DNA from: CAYRES01 sp964423425
GTDB taxonomy: Bacteria > Actinomycetota > Thermoleophilia > RBG-16-64-13
Direction: 5' to 3'
Length of the DNA stretch: 64,000 bases
Assembly: GCA_964423425.1 (NCBI GenBank)
Contig: CAYRES010000003.1
Location: 62,001-126,000, forward strand
The notes under the pieces are model-generated. The model saw only the letters and a program-made list of their open reading frames with translations. It searched no databases and had not been told where the DNA came from. Shown piece by piece: positions 1 through 9,533 of this stretch. A program made the translations under genes and the position numbers. The stretch's first letter is position 1; every line of letters starts with the position of its first letter.

Positions 1-3000
1 AGTACCTCACCTTCCGGCATCATGGGGTTGATGAGTCGGATGCTGTTGGGCAGTTCGAAGGGAATGGGGGGAATGACCGGCCGGAGGGCAACTATGGTGT
101 CTTCGAGCGGGCTGACGCGAACGGTATCCTTCCAGCCAAGTTCGTTGGCGTCCGGTCTCCGGATGATCCCGTCCCAACCGACCCGGTTGATGAGCTGCAC
201 GTCGTACAGGTGGAAATGGATCGGATGCGTGTCCACCCCGTTGTGAGTGAACTTCCAGATCTGCGTACCGTCGTCAGCAGAGGCTATTGGCTCGAGGGCC
301 ACCCCTTCGGGCAGAACGACTCCCTTGAGGACCTCCGACGGCGGGTACGTGAAGGGATACAGGATCATGTTCTGCAGCCCGGCTTGAGCGTTGGGCGTTT
401 CCACTCCCAGGAAGCCGCTCATGCGTCCGTACTCGCGATCGAAGGCCTCTCCCATCTCATCCTGGATCTGCTTGGGGTGCATCGGGATGGTCAATGAAGG
501 TCCGGCCGCACCGTTGGCGAGAGTCTTGAACGAGATTGAGGTATCGAAGATCTGCACCAGCCCCGCATCCGGCCCGTTCGTCTTGAAGGACTCATTGTAG
601 GCAGAATTGTACGGCGCCTGGCCCACGATGATGGGCTTCTGGCCTTCTTCGAAGATGCCGAGACCGCCCATCTCCTTGGACTTGAAGGCGTTCACCAGCG
701 CCGTCACATTGAAGGCCGCCGCGGCTGGAGCATCCGCCACCTTGATCTGCATGATGGTGCGGGTGTTCGGTCCATAGCCGGCGAGCGTGGACGGAGTACC
801 TCCGGTATCGCGCAGATCGGCATTGCCGGTGTAGTAGTCGTAGCGGGGATCGCGCGCCGGGAATGCCGCGGGAGCGTCGTTGTAGAGAATCAGGGTCTTG
901 CCGGGATAGGCGGAGAAGTCGACAATCACGTCGGCGCGCTCAGCCGGAGCCAGGAGCAACGAGTGCTGGTCGACGTTGCCCGCGTTGAACACGGTGGGAT
1001 CGTTCACCCACGTCGTGTGTTGAGCGGGGATCACCACTGGAGCCGGAAGGAACCCGCCCTCCGTCCCGATTTGGATCCAGTCGGGCCCCGTCGGGCTCAG
1101 GGACAGATCGGGAGTCGGGAAGACCACGAATGGATCCTGGAGGGCATCCGCGACCTCCGTCGGATTCAGCGCCACCTCACTCAGTCCAACCCCCGGGATG
1201 GGGCTCGGCTGCGTCGGGTCGGCCTCATACAGCGACAGGTTGAAGAACCGGTCGTTGGCCGCATTGAGGATGCGGAAGCGATACGCTTTCGGCTCCACCG
1301 TGGTCGTCGGATACGCTGTTCCGTTCAGAACCGGGGTGTCGAGGAAGGCCTCCATACCCATGGAATTGAAGGGGGTACCGGGCATCAGCGGAGGCTCGAC
1401 CCAGCCGCCATCGGGATCAGCGTTCGGGTCGTAGTAGGGGTTGGCGACGGGGCCATGCTTGATGTCGGTCGTCGGGGGCCAGAACCAGGGTCCGTACGCC
1501 CATCGACCGTACTCGTTGACACCGGAACTATCGCCTGGGTTCTGGGCGGGAGAGTAGACGTGCGGCAGCCACAGGCCGCCCTCTCCTCCCCACCGCCCCA
1601 TATCCCAGGTTTCGTCCTGCATCATCAGCTGATCCACGTCGGGAACGAAGGTCTTGTCCTGGATCACCAGCGGGATGGTGTCGTCGGCGCCGGGTATCAA
1701 CCCACCATCCAACAGCTCCTGCTCCTTGGTGTCCTGGATGATGTAAGGAGCGGCCTCGCCCGCGTAGACGTTCAGTCGGGTGATGCCCCAGGCGTGATCG
1801 TGATAGAACATCAAGCGGGCAGATTGCTGGTTCGTGTAGTAGAAGGTCATCACCCCGTCACCGGGATCGCCGGTATCATCCATGTCCGGGACGGGAACGA
1901 CGCTCACACCCTGGGGATACGGGGTGTTCTCATTCGCTGGGGTAATCCACTGATGCGGCGTACCATCGCTGATCCAGGGGGTTATGCCACCGTGCAGATG
2001 CAGGGTGGCCCGGTTCTCTGTATATGCCCCATAGGGTTTGGGCAGCATCCCGGCCATAGGGTTCAGCGGGTCTTCTTCCTCCATCCCCATGTTCGGCGTC
2101 ATCCCGTAGGAGCCCATGCCGGAACCCATCACGGTGGTGTCAACCGGGATGAAGAGATTGCCGTTGACCCCAGTCGGCAAGAGGTTGACGAACTTGATCC
2201 GTACCGGGCGGTCCTTCTGAGCGACGATGGTCGGCCCCATGTAGTGAGGCGCGGTCACGCCGGAGTAGCCGGTGGGCTGTGTCCCTCCGCCCAGCAAATC
2301 GTTCGACAGGGCCACTTGTTCACCCGGAACAACAGTCGTTGAGAGCTGAACGTACCCGCGCAACAGAGTGGCCGGGATGTCGCTGTGCATCTTCTCGAGG
2401 TACTGGACCACCGCGATCTCGTAGTAGTCGGAGCCCGGGTAGGTAGTGGTGTCAGGAACAGCCACCGGGATGTACTGCCCGAGGTTGTTCGCCGCACCCG
2501 CGCCCAAACCGGGCAACGTGTCGACGAACTTCCGTATCCCGCCGCTCACCTCTACCACATCAGCACCCAGAACCTGTGCCGAGAAGGAGTAGATCCGAGC
2601 ATCCGGGTAGAGTGGGTAGCCATCGGTCCCGAGTGCAATGGTGGCGCCTTGGAGAGGCTGGGCCGATGGGTAGTACACCTGATCGATACCCCCCGGATCT
2701 TGATCGAAGGGTATGCCCCGCCCGTAGAAGGCCAGGACATCCCCAGCCTGAACCGCCAGGTTGGCGACCGGGAAAGAGGCCGCTTCGCTCACCGTGGGGT
2801 CGCTCAAAGCGGGAACGGTCAATTGCCCACTGTCGAAGACAACCAGATATTCGCCGGGAGCGCCGCCCGGACGCAACACGTACGCATGGAACGTGCGTCC
2901 CGCCGACGGCCCGTCGCTGCCCCCAGCCGCCGCCTGGTTCCAGAGGTCGAAGCTGGTGATGTATCCATCGGGCAGTGGTGCAGGCACAACGACCAGAACT

Positions 3001-3404
3001 TCGGCCGCCATATCCGAGGCATGGGCCCGCTCCGTCAAGGCGTTCCCTACCGTGGTCTCACCCCCGGGAGCGACACTCAGGGTGGGTAGCTGACTGTTCG
3101 CGTAGTTCGGATGGCTGAAGTAGTGAGGGGCCATGCCCGGCATCATCTGCAGGTCCGCCCCTGTCATCATCAGCGGGTTGAGAGCTCCTTCTTGAAGCCC
3201 TCGTGCGGCCGCCTCCTGACGGTCCTTCTGTGTCACCTGTTTGTCGATCTTGTCCTTGACCTTGGCCGCCTTTTCCTTGTACTTGTCGGCGGCGGCCGCA
3301 CCGGCCTTTCCATCGCCACTCTGCGCGGCGTAGGCGATGCCGGCGAAGAGAACCGCCAGAACCAAGGTGAGTGCGATGATTGTTGACAATCGCCTTCTGG
3401 ACAT
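1..3404 (-). CDS. Very large multicopper oxidase, C-terminus beyond window
   Basis: The reading frame is open from an ATG at 3404 to the window edge (1,134 residues visible). GGAGG lies about 9 nt upstream of the ATG. A signal-anchor-like hydrophobic stretch spans about residues 8-26 and is followed by a Lys-rich segment. Copper-ligand motifs appear in the order expected for the family: LHLHGG (about residue 466), FYHDHAWG (about 534) and HPIHFHLYD (about 1057). The final HCHxxxH-type motif would lie past position 1. Ordinary laccases have 450-600 residues, so this belongs with the large secreted oxidases (OmpB/manganese-oxidase-like). The first 450 residues carry no copper motif that I see. 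Role is inferred as extracytoplasmic oxidation of a metal or organic substrate; the substrate is unknown. Confidence 0.88.
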   Translation of the reverse strand, partial: MSRRRLSTIIALTLVLAVLFAGIAYAAQSGDGKAGAAAADKYKEKAAKVKDKIDKQVTQKDRQEAAARGLQEGALNPLMMTGADLQMMPGMAPHYFSHPNYANSQLPTLSVAPGGETTVGNALTERAHASDMAAEVLVVVPAPLPDGYITSFDLWNQAAAGGSDGPSAGRTFHAYVLRPGGAPGEYLVVFDSGQLTVPALSDPTVSEAASFPVANLAVQAGDVLAFYGRGIPFDQDPGGIDQVYYPSAQPLQGATIALGTDGYPLYPDARIYSFSAQVLGADVVEVSGGIRKFVDTLPGLGAGAANNLGQYIPVAVPDTTTYPGSDYYEIAVVQYLEKMHSDIPATLLRGYVQLSTTVVPGEQVALSNDLLGGGTQPTGYSGVTAPHYMGPTIVAQKDRPVRIKFVNLLPTGVNGNLFIPVDTTVMGSGMGSYGMTPNMGMEEEDPLNPMAGMLPKPYGAYTENRATLHLHGGITPWISDGTPHQWITPANENTPYPQGVSVVPVPDMDDTGDPGDGVMTFYYTNQQSARLMFYHDHAWGITRLNVYAGEAAPYIIQDTKEQELLDGGLIPGADDTIPLVIQDKTFVPDVDQLMMQDETWDMGRWGGEGGLWLPHVYSPAQNPGDSSGVNEYGRWAYGPWFWPPTTDIKHGPVANPYYDPNADPDGGWVEPPLMPGTPFNSMGMEAFLDTPVLNGTAYPTTTVEPKAYRFRILNAANDRFFNLSLYEADPTQPSPIPGVGLSEVALNPTEVADALQDPFVVFPTPDLSLSPTGPDWIQIGTEGGFLPAPVVIPAQHTTWVNDPTVFNAGNVDQHSLLLAPAERADVIVDFSAYPGKTLILYNDAPAAFPARDPRYDYYTGNADLRDTGGTPSTLAGYGPNTRTIMQIKVADAPAAAAFNVTALVNAFKSKEMGGLGIFEEGQKPIIVGQAPYNSAYNESFKTNGPDAGLVQIFDTSISFKTLANGAAGPSLTIPMHPKQIQDEMGEAFDREYGRMSGFLGVETPNAQAGLQNMILYPFTYPPSEVLKGVVLPEGVALEPIASADDGTQIWKFTHNGVDTHPIHFHLYDVQLINRVGWDGIIRRPDANELGWKDTVRVSPLEDTIVALRPVIPPIPFELPNSIRLINPMMPEGEV

Positions 3405-3720
3405 TGCAGGTACCTCCATGAGCTTGTCATTCTCGGGTCTTTCCATCCGTAGCGTGGACGCGCGAAAGGCGCCGCCCGATGCGTCAGTTCCATGCTCGTC
3501 TAGATGCCGCTCGAGGGGTACTGCCGAGTGTCCTGTCTTGGCACTGGACAATCGTCATAGTGAGCTCGGACACTGGTCCACGTCCAAGCGAATTCGGAGA
3601 AGCCCGGCGATGACCTGACGGGGGGTTTTGGATGCAGGCGTCCGGGAATGATGGACGCATCAAGACCACTTCCTCGTGGAAAGCGAGAGCGCTCAGCTCT
3701 CTACACGTGAGGTTTCTGCT

Positions 3721-5682
3721 GTGAACGCTATGACGCTCGGCATGGGGCTGATCGCGGGCATTGGTTTGCTCGCGGCCGTCACGCACGGGTTGACCGGCTT
3801 CTCCCGCAGACCTCGAGACCGCACTCTGCTCGCCTTGTCCGCAACCTCCGCAGCCATGTCCGTGGGCGCCCTGTCCGTAGCGATGCTGCAGGCGGCGGGA
3901 ACCGAAGCGGAGCACGTCATGATAGCCAAGTGGCTATCGTTCCCGGCCAGCGTTGCGTGGACGGTGGGCACGATCTGGTTTGTGAGCTTCGCAGTCGACG
4001 TGCGCCCGCTCCACTGGCCCTGGGCCATGAGTGCGGGCTTCGCGGCCACACTGCTTCTCAACAGTGTCCTGCCGGCCGGACTCCTCCACGCCACCACAAG
4101 CGAGTCCGCACGGCATGGTCTTATCCATCCCCTGGCCTGGATCCATGTTGGCCTGACGATTGTCACTTTCGCATTCGTGCTCTACGCACTGTTCCGAACA
4201 CGCCGCGGCCGACTGTCCCGAAGCAAGGTCAGGTATCTCTCCGTCGCTCTCCCCTTGTTCGCCGCGACCATGGCCGTCGATGTCCTTGGCGACCAAGAGG
4301 TGATCGGACAGCTGCTCACACAGATCGGTCTTCTGGCTGCCGTGGTCACCTCCAGCGTCGCGGTACAGGTGGACTCACTGAGATCCACCAAGGCCCTGCA
4401 GGCGTATGGCACGGGTCTGGAGGCAATGGTGGACGCTCGAGTGAGAGACCTCGACGCAGCGAATCAGGCGCTTGCGCGTGAAGTCGCCAGCCGCACCCTC
4501 ACCGAGGGGACTCTTCGACAGAGGGTCGCGGGATTGAACGCGCTCCACAGCGTGAGCGACTCACTCGTGGCACGAGGAGATCTGTCTGCCGGCTTACGAA
4601 CTGCCGCCAAGCATATTCTGAGCCTCTTCGAAGCACGTCACGTCCAGATCGATCTTCTCGGTATCAGTCCCGACGGTAGCCTGGTAGTGAAGCCAACAAG
4701 TATCGCTGTGTCTCGGGCGGTTGCGGGGGAAGCGGTCAGGATTCCTCTGGAGAGTGGCGCATTCTATAGGGAGGCCGCAAGCGGACGACAGCCGGTTCTC
4801 CTCACAGAATTCACCCTGCTGCAGATGTCGGAGTCCACCGTTCAGCTACTCAACCAATCGAACATCGAGGAGCTTCTCATGATGCCGATGGTTGTGAGGG
4901 GAGAAGTCATCGGCATCCTGAGCGTGACGCGCAACAACGGAAGGCCGGGATTCTCTCCCCAGGATGTCCGGCTCACCAACACCATCGCAGACACCATGGC
5001 CATCGCGGTGAAGAACGAACGTCTGCACGACTGGGAGAAGCGACAGGCGGCGGCAGATGAGCGAAGCCGCTTGGCGAGGGATCTCCACGACGCCGTCACT
5101 CAAAGCATCTACTCCGCCAACCTTATCGCCGAAGCGCTTCCAACGATATGGAGAAGAAGTCCTGAGGAGGGATCGGAGACTCTCGCACGATTGAGGTTGC
5201 TCGTACGAGGCGCCTTGGGCGAGATGCGTACATTACTGTTCGAACTACGACCGTCGGCGCTCAGAGCCGCGAGCCTCGACACCCTGCTCGAACGTCTCGG
5301 CGATGCCCTTGCCGGCCAGGCACAGATTCCCGTGGAGGTCGATGTTTCGGGGGACATAGAGTTGCCCGTAGAAGTGAGAATCGCCTTCTATCGAGTGACG
5401 CAGGAGGCCTTCAGCAACATAGCCAAGCACGCCAAGGCACATCGAGCTTCGGTATCTGTGCATCAGACGACACACCAGGTGACTCTCACGGTGCAAGACG
5501 ACGGCCGCGGCTTTGACCCGCGCCGTGTCTCCTCGGAACACATGGGGATCAGCATACTCCACGAACGTCTGAGAGAACTGGGCGCGACACTGAGCATCGA
5601 CAGCACGCCCGGCCGCGGCACTTCGGTAGTCGCAGTCTGGACCCGATCGCACGCATCCAGAGAAAGAGGGAGCGAGACATGA
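3721..5682 (+). CDS. Sensor histidine kinase, membrane + GAF + NarL-type kinase
   Basis: Senses a signal and phosphorylates the response regulator encoded next. The N-terminal 220 residues hold about seven hydrophobic helices, followed by a short coiled coil, a GAF domain (about residues 270-440), a HisKA_3 segment with RDLHDAV (predicted phospho-His456) and a HATPase domain with an N-box (EAFSNIAKHAKAH) and DDGRGFD. I chose GTG 3721 because GAGG sits 8 nt upstream and the first membrane helix begins at once. An upstream in-frame GTG at 3676 has no ribosome-binding site. The stop overlaps the next gene's ATG by 4 bp, so the two are translationally coupled. The signal is unknown. Confidence 0.9.
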   Translation: MNAMTLGMGLIAGIGLLAAVTHGLTGFSRRPRDRTLLALSATSAAMSVGALSVAMLQAAGTEAEHVMIAKWLSFPASVAWTVGTIWFVSFAVDVRPLHWPWAMSAGFAATLLLNSVLPAGLLHATTSESARHGLIHPLAWIHVGLTIVTFAFVLYALFRTRRGRLSRSKVRYLSVALPLFAATMAVDVLGDQEVIGQLLTQIGLLAAVVTSSVAVQVDSLRSTKALQAYGTGLEAMVDARVRDLDAANQALAREVASRTLTEGTLRQRVAGLNALHSVSDSLVARGDLSAGLRTAAKHILSLFEARHVQIDLLGISPDGSLVVKPTSIAVSRAVAGEAVRIPLESGAFYREAASGRQPVLLTEFTLLQMSESTVQLLNQSNIEELLMMPMVVRGEVIGILSVTRNNGRPGFSPQDVRLTNTIADTMAIAVKNERLHDWEKRQAAADERSRLARDLHDAVTQSIYSANLIAEALPTIWRRSPEEGSETLARLRLLVRGALGEMRTLLFELRPSALRAASLDTLLERLGDALAGQAQIPVEVDVSGDIELPVEVRIAFYRVTQEAFSNIAKHAKAHRASVSVHQTTHQVTLTVQDDGRGFDPRRVSSEHMGISILHERLRELGATLSIDSTPGRGTSVVAVWTRSHASRERGSET

Positions 5683-6320
5683 TGCAAGAATCACCTCGCA
5701 TTCGAGTGATGATAGTCGATGATCACCATATGGTCAGAGAGGGCCTGAAGGTGCTGCTGTCGACGACCGCCGACCTTGAGGTCGTCGGCGAAGCGGAGGA
5801 CGGGGCCGAAGCCGTCCGTCTGTACCAAGATCTTCTGCCCGACGTGGTTCTCATGGATATCGTGATGCCCGGCATGGACGGCGCCGAAGCGACGGCCCGG
5901 CTGCGCGAAGTCGACCCCAACGCGAGCGTGATCGCCCTGACCAGCTTCGTTGACGAGGACCATGTGAAGTCCACCCTCAACGCGGGAGCGATTGGCTACG
6001 TACTCAAGGATGCCCGGTCGGAAAGGCTCGTCCTGGCCATCCGAGACGCCTTCGTCGGCCGTGGGTCCATCGACAGTCACGCGATGCAGGCTTTCACCGC
6101 CCCAGATCGGGATCCTCACGATACCGACTGGGGACTCACACCCCGGGAACGCGAAGTCCTTGCTCTCATATCGGCCGGATTGAGCAACAAGGAGATCGGA
6201 CAGCACCTGCACCTCAGCACCGGCACCGTGCGTCTGCACGTGAGTAACATCCTCGCGAAGCTCGGAGTGACAAACCGGACGAGCGCGGCCATGATCGCGA
6301 TGAGAGACCACCTCACCTGA
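5679..6320 (+). CDS. NarL/LuxR-family response regulator
   Basis: Transcription regulator partnered with the upstream kinase (ATGA overlap). The receiver domain has the acidic pair D14/D15, phospho-acceptor D60 (VVLMDIVMPG) and the conserved Lys in YVLKDA. The C-terminal LuxR-type helix-turn-helix starts at about residue 150 (LTPREREVLALISAGLSNKE). At 213 residues it is the usual length. An AGAGGGAG ribosome-binding site precedes the ATG; a second ATG at 5682 is possible. Its DNA targets are not evident. Confidence 0.95.
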   Translation: MMQESPRIRVMIVDDHHMVREGLKVLLSTTADLEVVGEAEDGAEAVRLYQDLLPDVVLMDIVMPGMDGAEATARLREVDPNASVIALTSFVDEDHVKSTLNAGAIGYVLKDARSERLVLAIRDAFVGRGSIDSHAMQAFTAPDRDPHDTDWGLTPREREVLALISAGLSNKEIGQHLHLSTGTVRLHVSNILAKLGVTNRTSAAMIAMRDHLT

Positions 6321-6461
6321 CCCCAAGCACTCTGTCGATTCTTTGGGGCCTCCTTGCTTCCCCCATACATATCATTCGGCTAGGTGTGGTTGGGCCGAAT
6401 GGCTCTGTCGCAGCGTGCTCATCTCACCTAAGCTGAGCCTTGCAAGTGCTGTGAAGACGCT

Positions 6462-6893
6462 GTGCCGCGACGCAGTATCAGAATGGGGAACTCTGGGGTG
6501 GACGTCATTGTGGCAAGCCAAAGTCCTGCGTTGTGCGATGGTCTTTGCACATTTCTCTCCATCCACAACACGAACGTCATCCGGACCGCCGACGATCTGA
6601 CGCAGCTACCCCTTCTTGCCGCGCACACCCAACCGGACGTCGTGCTCATCGATGTGACACTCGCCAACGAGACTCCCAGCGCATCCCTCGAAAGCACAAT
6701 CAACAAGCTCAAGAGCCAGGATCACCCGGCCGCCATCATCCTCTTGGCAGTCCAGAACGGATACTTCCAGCCTCCCGGAGTCTTGCGTGTGGACGGGCAT
6801 GCGGCCATGGGCGAACCTCCCGGAAAGCTGCTCGAGACCATGCATCGCGTGACCGGTTGGAGTGATTCAGCGCTTCGACACACTCAACCATAG
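6462..6893 (+). CDS. Degenerate response-regulator receiver-like protein
   Basis: A stand-alone protein of about 143 residues with the layout of a CheY-like receiver: a first strand VDVIVASQSPALCDGL and a third strand QPDVVLIDVTL with an aspartate (D64) at the phospho-acceptor position. The acidic pair normally found at the end of strand 1 is replaced by A-S, and the conserved switch Lys is not evident, so metal-dependent phosphorylation is doubtful. The start is uncertain: GTG 6462 or ATG 6483, both with weak ribosome-binding sites. It lies 140 bp after a genuine regulator gene and may be a diverged duplicate. Function unknown; possibly a phospho-independent interaction domain. Confidence 0.6.
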   Translation: MPRRSIRMGNSGVDVIVASQSPALCDGLCTFLSIHNTNVIRTADDLTQLPLLAAHTQPDVVLIDVTLANETPSASLESTINKLKSQDHPAAIILLAVQNGYFQPPGVLRVDGHAAMGEPPGKLLETMHRVTGWSDSALRHTQP

Positions 6894-6905
6894 TCTGCGC
6901 ACCGG

Positions 6906-7334
6906 TCAAGGCTCCTTCGACCTCTCTCCGATTGCCGCTGGTACGGATTCCAGGTCTTCAATGAACAGAAAGCCGTCGCGGTCAGCGAGACCGGTCATCT
7001 CCGCCAATTTCCTCACGTTCGGCTTGGGGTTCACGACCCCCAACCACCCCGTTCCTCTCAGTCTTTCCAGAGTGCTGAACAAGAGCGACAGACCTCGGCT
7101 GTCCATGTAGGCAAGTCGACTGAACTCCAGAAGCAGGACCGACTGATCACTGCTCAATTCTTCGTCGATGACTTCCCGAAGCTCATCCACAGACTCGTAA
7201 TCGAGCTCACCCTCCACATAGATCAGCGGAACGCCGAACCGGTAAGAGACCTGAGCATCGAAGGGGAGTGGCATCCCCAGTGATTGGAACGCAGGCTCCG
7301 GCGGTCGAGGCGTCTGATCTGATGATTCCGTCAT
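6906..7334 (-). CDS. STAS-domain anti-sigma-factor antagonist-like protein
   Basis: A 142-residue protein with one STAS domain (about residues 28-130). YMDSRGLSLL holds the serine (S79) that is phosphorylated in SpoIIAA/RsbV proteins. It lies downstream of a SpoIIE-type phosphatase gene on the same strand, which would be the natural enzyme to dephosphorylate it. This suggests a partner-switching pathway. No RsbW/SpoIIAB-type kinase and no sigma factor are encoded nearby, so the output is unknown. A Pro-rich N-terminal extension of about 20 residues precedes the domain. Confidence 0.85.
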   Translation of the reverse strand: MTESSDQTPRPPEPAFQSLGMPLPFDAQVSYRFGVPLIYVEGELDYESVDELREVIDEELSSDQSVLLLEFSRLAYMDSRGLSLLFSTLERLRGTGWLGVVNPKPNVRKLAEMTGLADRDGFLFIEDLESVPAAIGERSKEP

Positions 7335-7390
7335 GAACGGATCCTCCCTTGGGCAGCAGGTGGGTGCCCTATACCCACAGGTAGACCGTT

Positions 7391-9532
7391 CTACTCGGTT
7401 GAGCTGCAGCCGACTGCCGCATGCGGCTGAAGAGCGAAGACAAGAATCGCCGCGTCGTCGGAGAGTACGTCTCCGGAGAAGTCGAGGACACTGTCAAGTA
7501 TGAAGGAGGGGAGTCGCTGGAGTTCCTCCGCGTACGCCTCGAGAAGCTTTCTCAGACTCTCCTCGCCGAAAGGCTCTCCACCCCGCCGCGCTTCGATAAT
7601 GCCGTCGGTGTAGAGGACCAGAATGTCGCCCGCCATCAACTCCGTCTTGTGCACGTTCCACCCCGGATCGTGCACGACCCCCACAGGGACTGTTCCCGAT
7701 CCAAGCGCCTCGACCTCACCGGAACGGCGCTTGAGTAGTGCCTCCGGATGACCGGCCGATTCATACGTCAGGACTCCTGCTTCCGGATCGAGGATCCCCA
7801 AGAAGAGAGTGACGAAGCCAGAGAGTCTCTTCGCCATCAGAAGCTGATTCACGCGCTCCAGTATTTCAATCGGTCCAAGAGATTGATGAGCAAAGGCATG
7901 GACCACATCCTTGACCAGTGTTGCCGTTCTGGCTGCTTCGATGCCGTGGCCCGCCACATCCCCCATGAGGATTGCAATCTTCTTCCCACCCACTTCGAAG
8001 GCATCATAGAAGTCCCCTCCAACCTTCGCCATTTCAGTGGCGGAACGATACAGATGGCTGAGCTGCAGTCTGCCGATCTCCTGCGGAATATCGAGAAGCG
8101 CGGACTGCAGACGTTCGGCCATACTGCGAAACCGCGTTTCGCTTTCCTCCAAAGCCGCGCGCGAACGCTCACGCTCGACGGCTACCGCCACCTGGTTGGC
8201 AATGACCTGCATCAGCGAGAGATCGTCGGGAGAGAAGCCAATACGGGTGCGACTCCCGAACGACAGGGTACCGATCACTTGGTCGTTCACAGTGAGCGGT
8301 TGGGCAGCGTATGCCTGAATGCCGAGAGAGCGAACCACCTCGGTGAGCTGCTCCTGCGAGTGCTGAATGTCTTCCTCCGCCCTCTGTACACCCTCGCGGG
8401 CAACCCATCCGCACAAAGCCTGACCAAAGTCCAGCCATTCAAGGCGTCGTGCCGCGTCGTCTGAGATCCCGCTGCACGCGTTCAGGCGCAGCCGGCCTAT
8501 TTCCTCATCTACTAGGTAATTGAAGAACACTTGGCAGTCGAGATGCCTCATCACCTCCCAGCAGAGCCCCACCACGATCTGCTTGGGCCGCCCGCTGGCC
8601 AACAGCCGCGCGGCCGTTCCCGACACGAGCTCCAACCGCCTGTTGCTGTCCAGTAGTTCGGCCTGCCTGCTGAGCAACTCCTCTGACTGACGTCGAAGCA
8701 GTGTGTTCTGAGTCACGAGTTCTTGGTTGGTCGCCGCAAGTCTTCTGGATGCCTCCTCGAGCTTCCGCTCCAGGCACTTCCTCTCGCTGACGTCAGTGAA
8801 CACGGCGGCAAACTGCGCCGGTTGGGGCTGATAGGCAGTGACCTCATAATGCCGGTCGAGATCGCGATTGTAGTCCTCGAAACAGATGCTCTCACCGTGA
8901 AGGGCGACGCGTCCGAAGCGTTCGATCCATGACGCTTCCAGCTCGGGCAGGATCTCGACGATCCCCCGTCCCACCACGTCTCCCGCCATGAGACCGGTCA
9001 GTTCCTCAAAGGCACGGTTCACCTCAAGGAAACGATAGTCGCAAGGGTGGCCTTCGTCATCCAAGATGATCTCGTGGACCGCTAGGCCCGACGACATCTC
9101 GGAGAAGAGTCGCCGATACCTGCTCTCACTCACCTTGACTTGCTCCAACGCCTCCTCCAGCCGGCTCTTCTGGCGGCGGTTCTCGAGAAGGAGGGCAAGC
9201 GAACCCGCAAAATTGCCTATGAAAGGCTCGTAGGCAGCGAAAGCTTCGCGATCTTCAAGGTGGATCAGCAATCGACCATACTCATCGTTGCTGGTCTCCA
9301 GAGAGAAGTGGACAATCTCTCCAAGATCCGCGGATGCTGAAGGAGCCTGCTCGTCGCGTCCAGCAAGAAACAATCGGCAGAGCGACACGCCCGGGACATC
9401 ACTCAGGGCGCGGGAGACGAACTCGGCGAGTTGCTTCCCGCCATCCATGATCTGCAGCACATTCTGGGTGGCGAGCAGCCAACCCAGCACACGGGGATCG
9501 GGCAGCGGCCCCTCATCGCCAACCCGCTCCAT
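7391..9532 (-). CDS. PAS/GAF-sensing SpoIIE/RsbU-type PP2C phosphatase
   Basis: A 713-residue cytoplasmic serine phosphatase with stacked sensors: an N-terminal GAF-like region (about 20-110), a PAS domain (about 130-245, starting ESRYRRLFSEM), a coiled coil (about 250-300), a GAF domain (about 305-460) and a PP2C/SpoIIE domain (about 480-705). The phosphatase core shows GGDFYDAF and LMGDVAGHG, which carry metal-binding aspartates, and a C-terminal LYTDGIIEAR segment. GGGGAGG precedes the ATG. It starts 1 bp after the stop of the MEDS gene and precedes the STAS gene, so phosphatase and STAS protein probably act together in a partner-switching stress pathway. Confidence 0.9.
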   Translation of the reverse strand: MERVGDEGPLPDPRVLGWLLATQNVLQIMDGGKQLAEFVSRALSDVPGVSLCRLFLAGRDEQAPSASADLGEIVHFSLETSNDEYGRLLIHLEDREAFAAYEPFIGNFAGSLALLLENRRQKSRLEEALEQVKVSESRYRRLFSEMSSGLAVHEIILDDEGHPCDYRFLEVNRAFEELTGLMAGDVVGRGIVEILPELEASWIERFGRVALHGESICFEDYNRDLDRHYEVTAYQPQPAQFAAVFTDVSERKCLERKLEEASRRLAATNQELVTQNTLLRRQSEELLSRQAELLDSNRRLELVSGTAARLLASGRPKQIVVGLCWEVMRHLDCQVFFNYLVDEEIGRLRLNACSGISDDAARRLEWLDFGQALCGWVAREGVQRAEEDIQHSQEQLTEVVRSLGIQAYAAQPLTVNDQVIGTLSFGSRTRIGFSPDDLSLMQVIANQVAVAVERERSRAALEESETRFRSMAERLQSALLDIPQEIGRLQLSHLYRSATEMAKVGGDFYDAFEVGGKKIAILMGDVAGHGIEAARTATLVKDVVHAFAHQSLGPIEILERVNQLLMAKRLSGFVTLFLGILDPEAGVLTYESAGHPEALLKRRSGEVEALGSGTVPVGVVHDPGWNVHKTELMAGDILVLYTDGIIEARRGGEPFGEESLRKLLEAYAEELQRLPSFILDSVLDFSGDVLSDDAAILVFALQPHAAVGCSSTE

Positions 9533-9533
9533 A

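Noticed and set aside
963..2342. A 459-residue plus-strand open frame
   Set aside because: It is antisense to the multicopper oxidase, has no family motif and is Arg/Gly/His-rich, as expected from the complement of a GC-rich gene.
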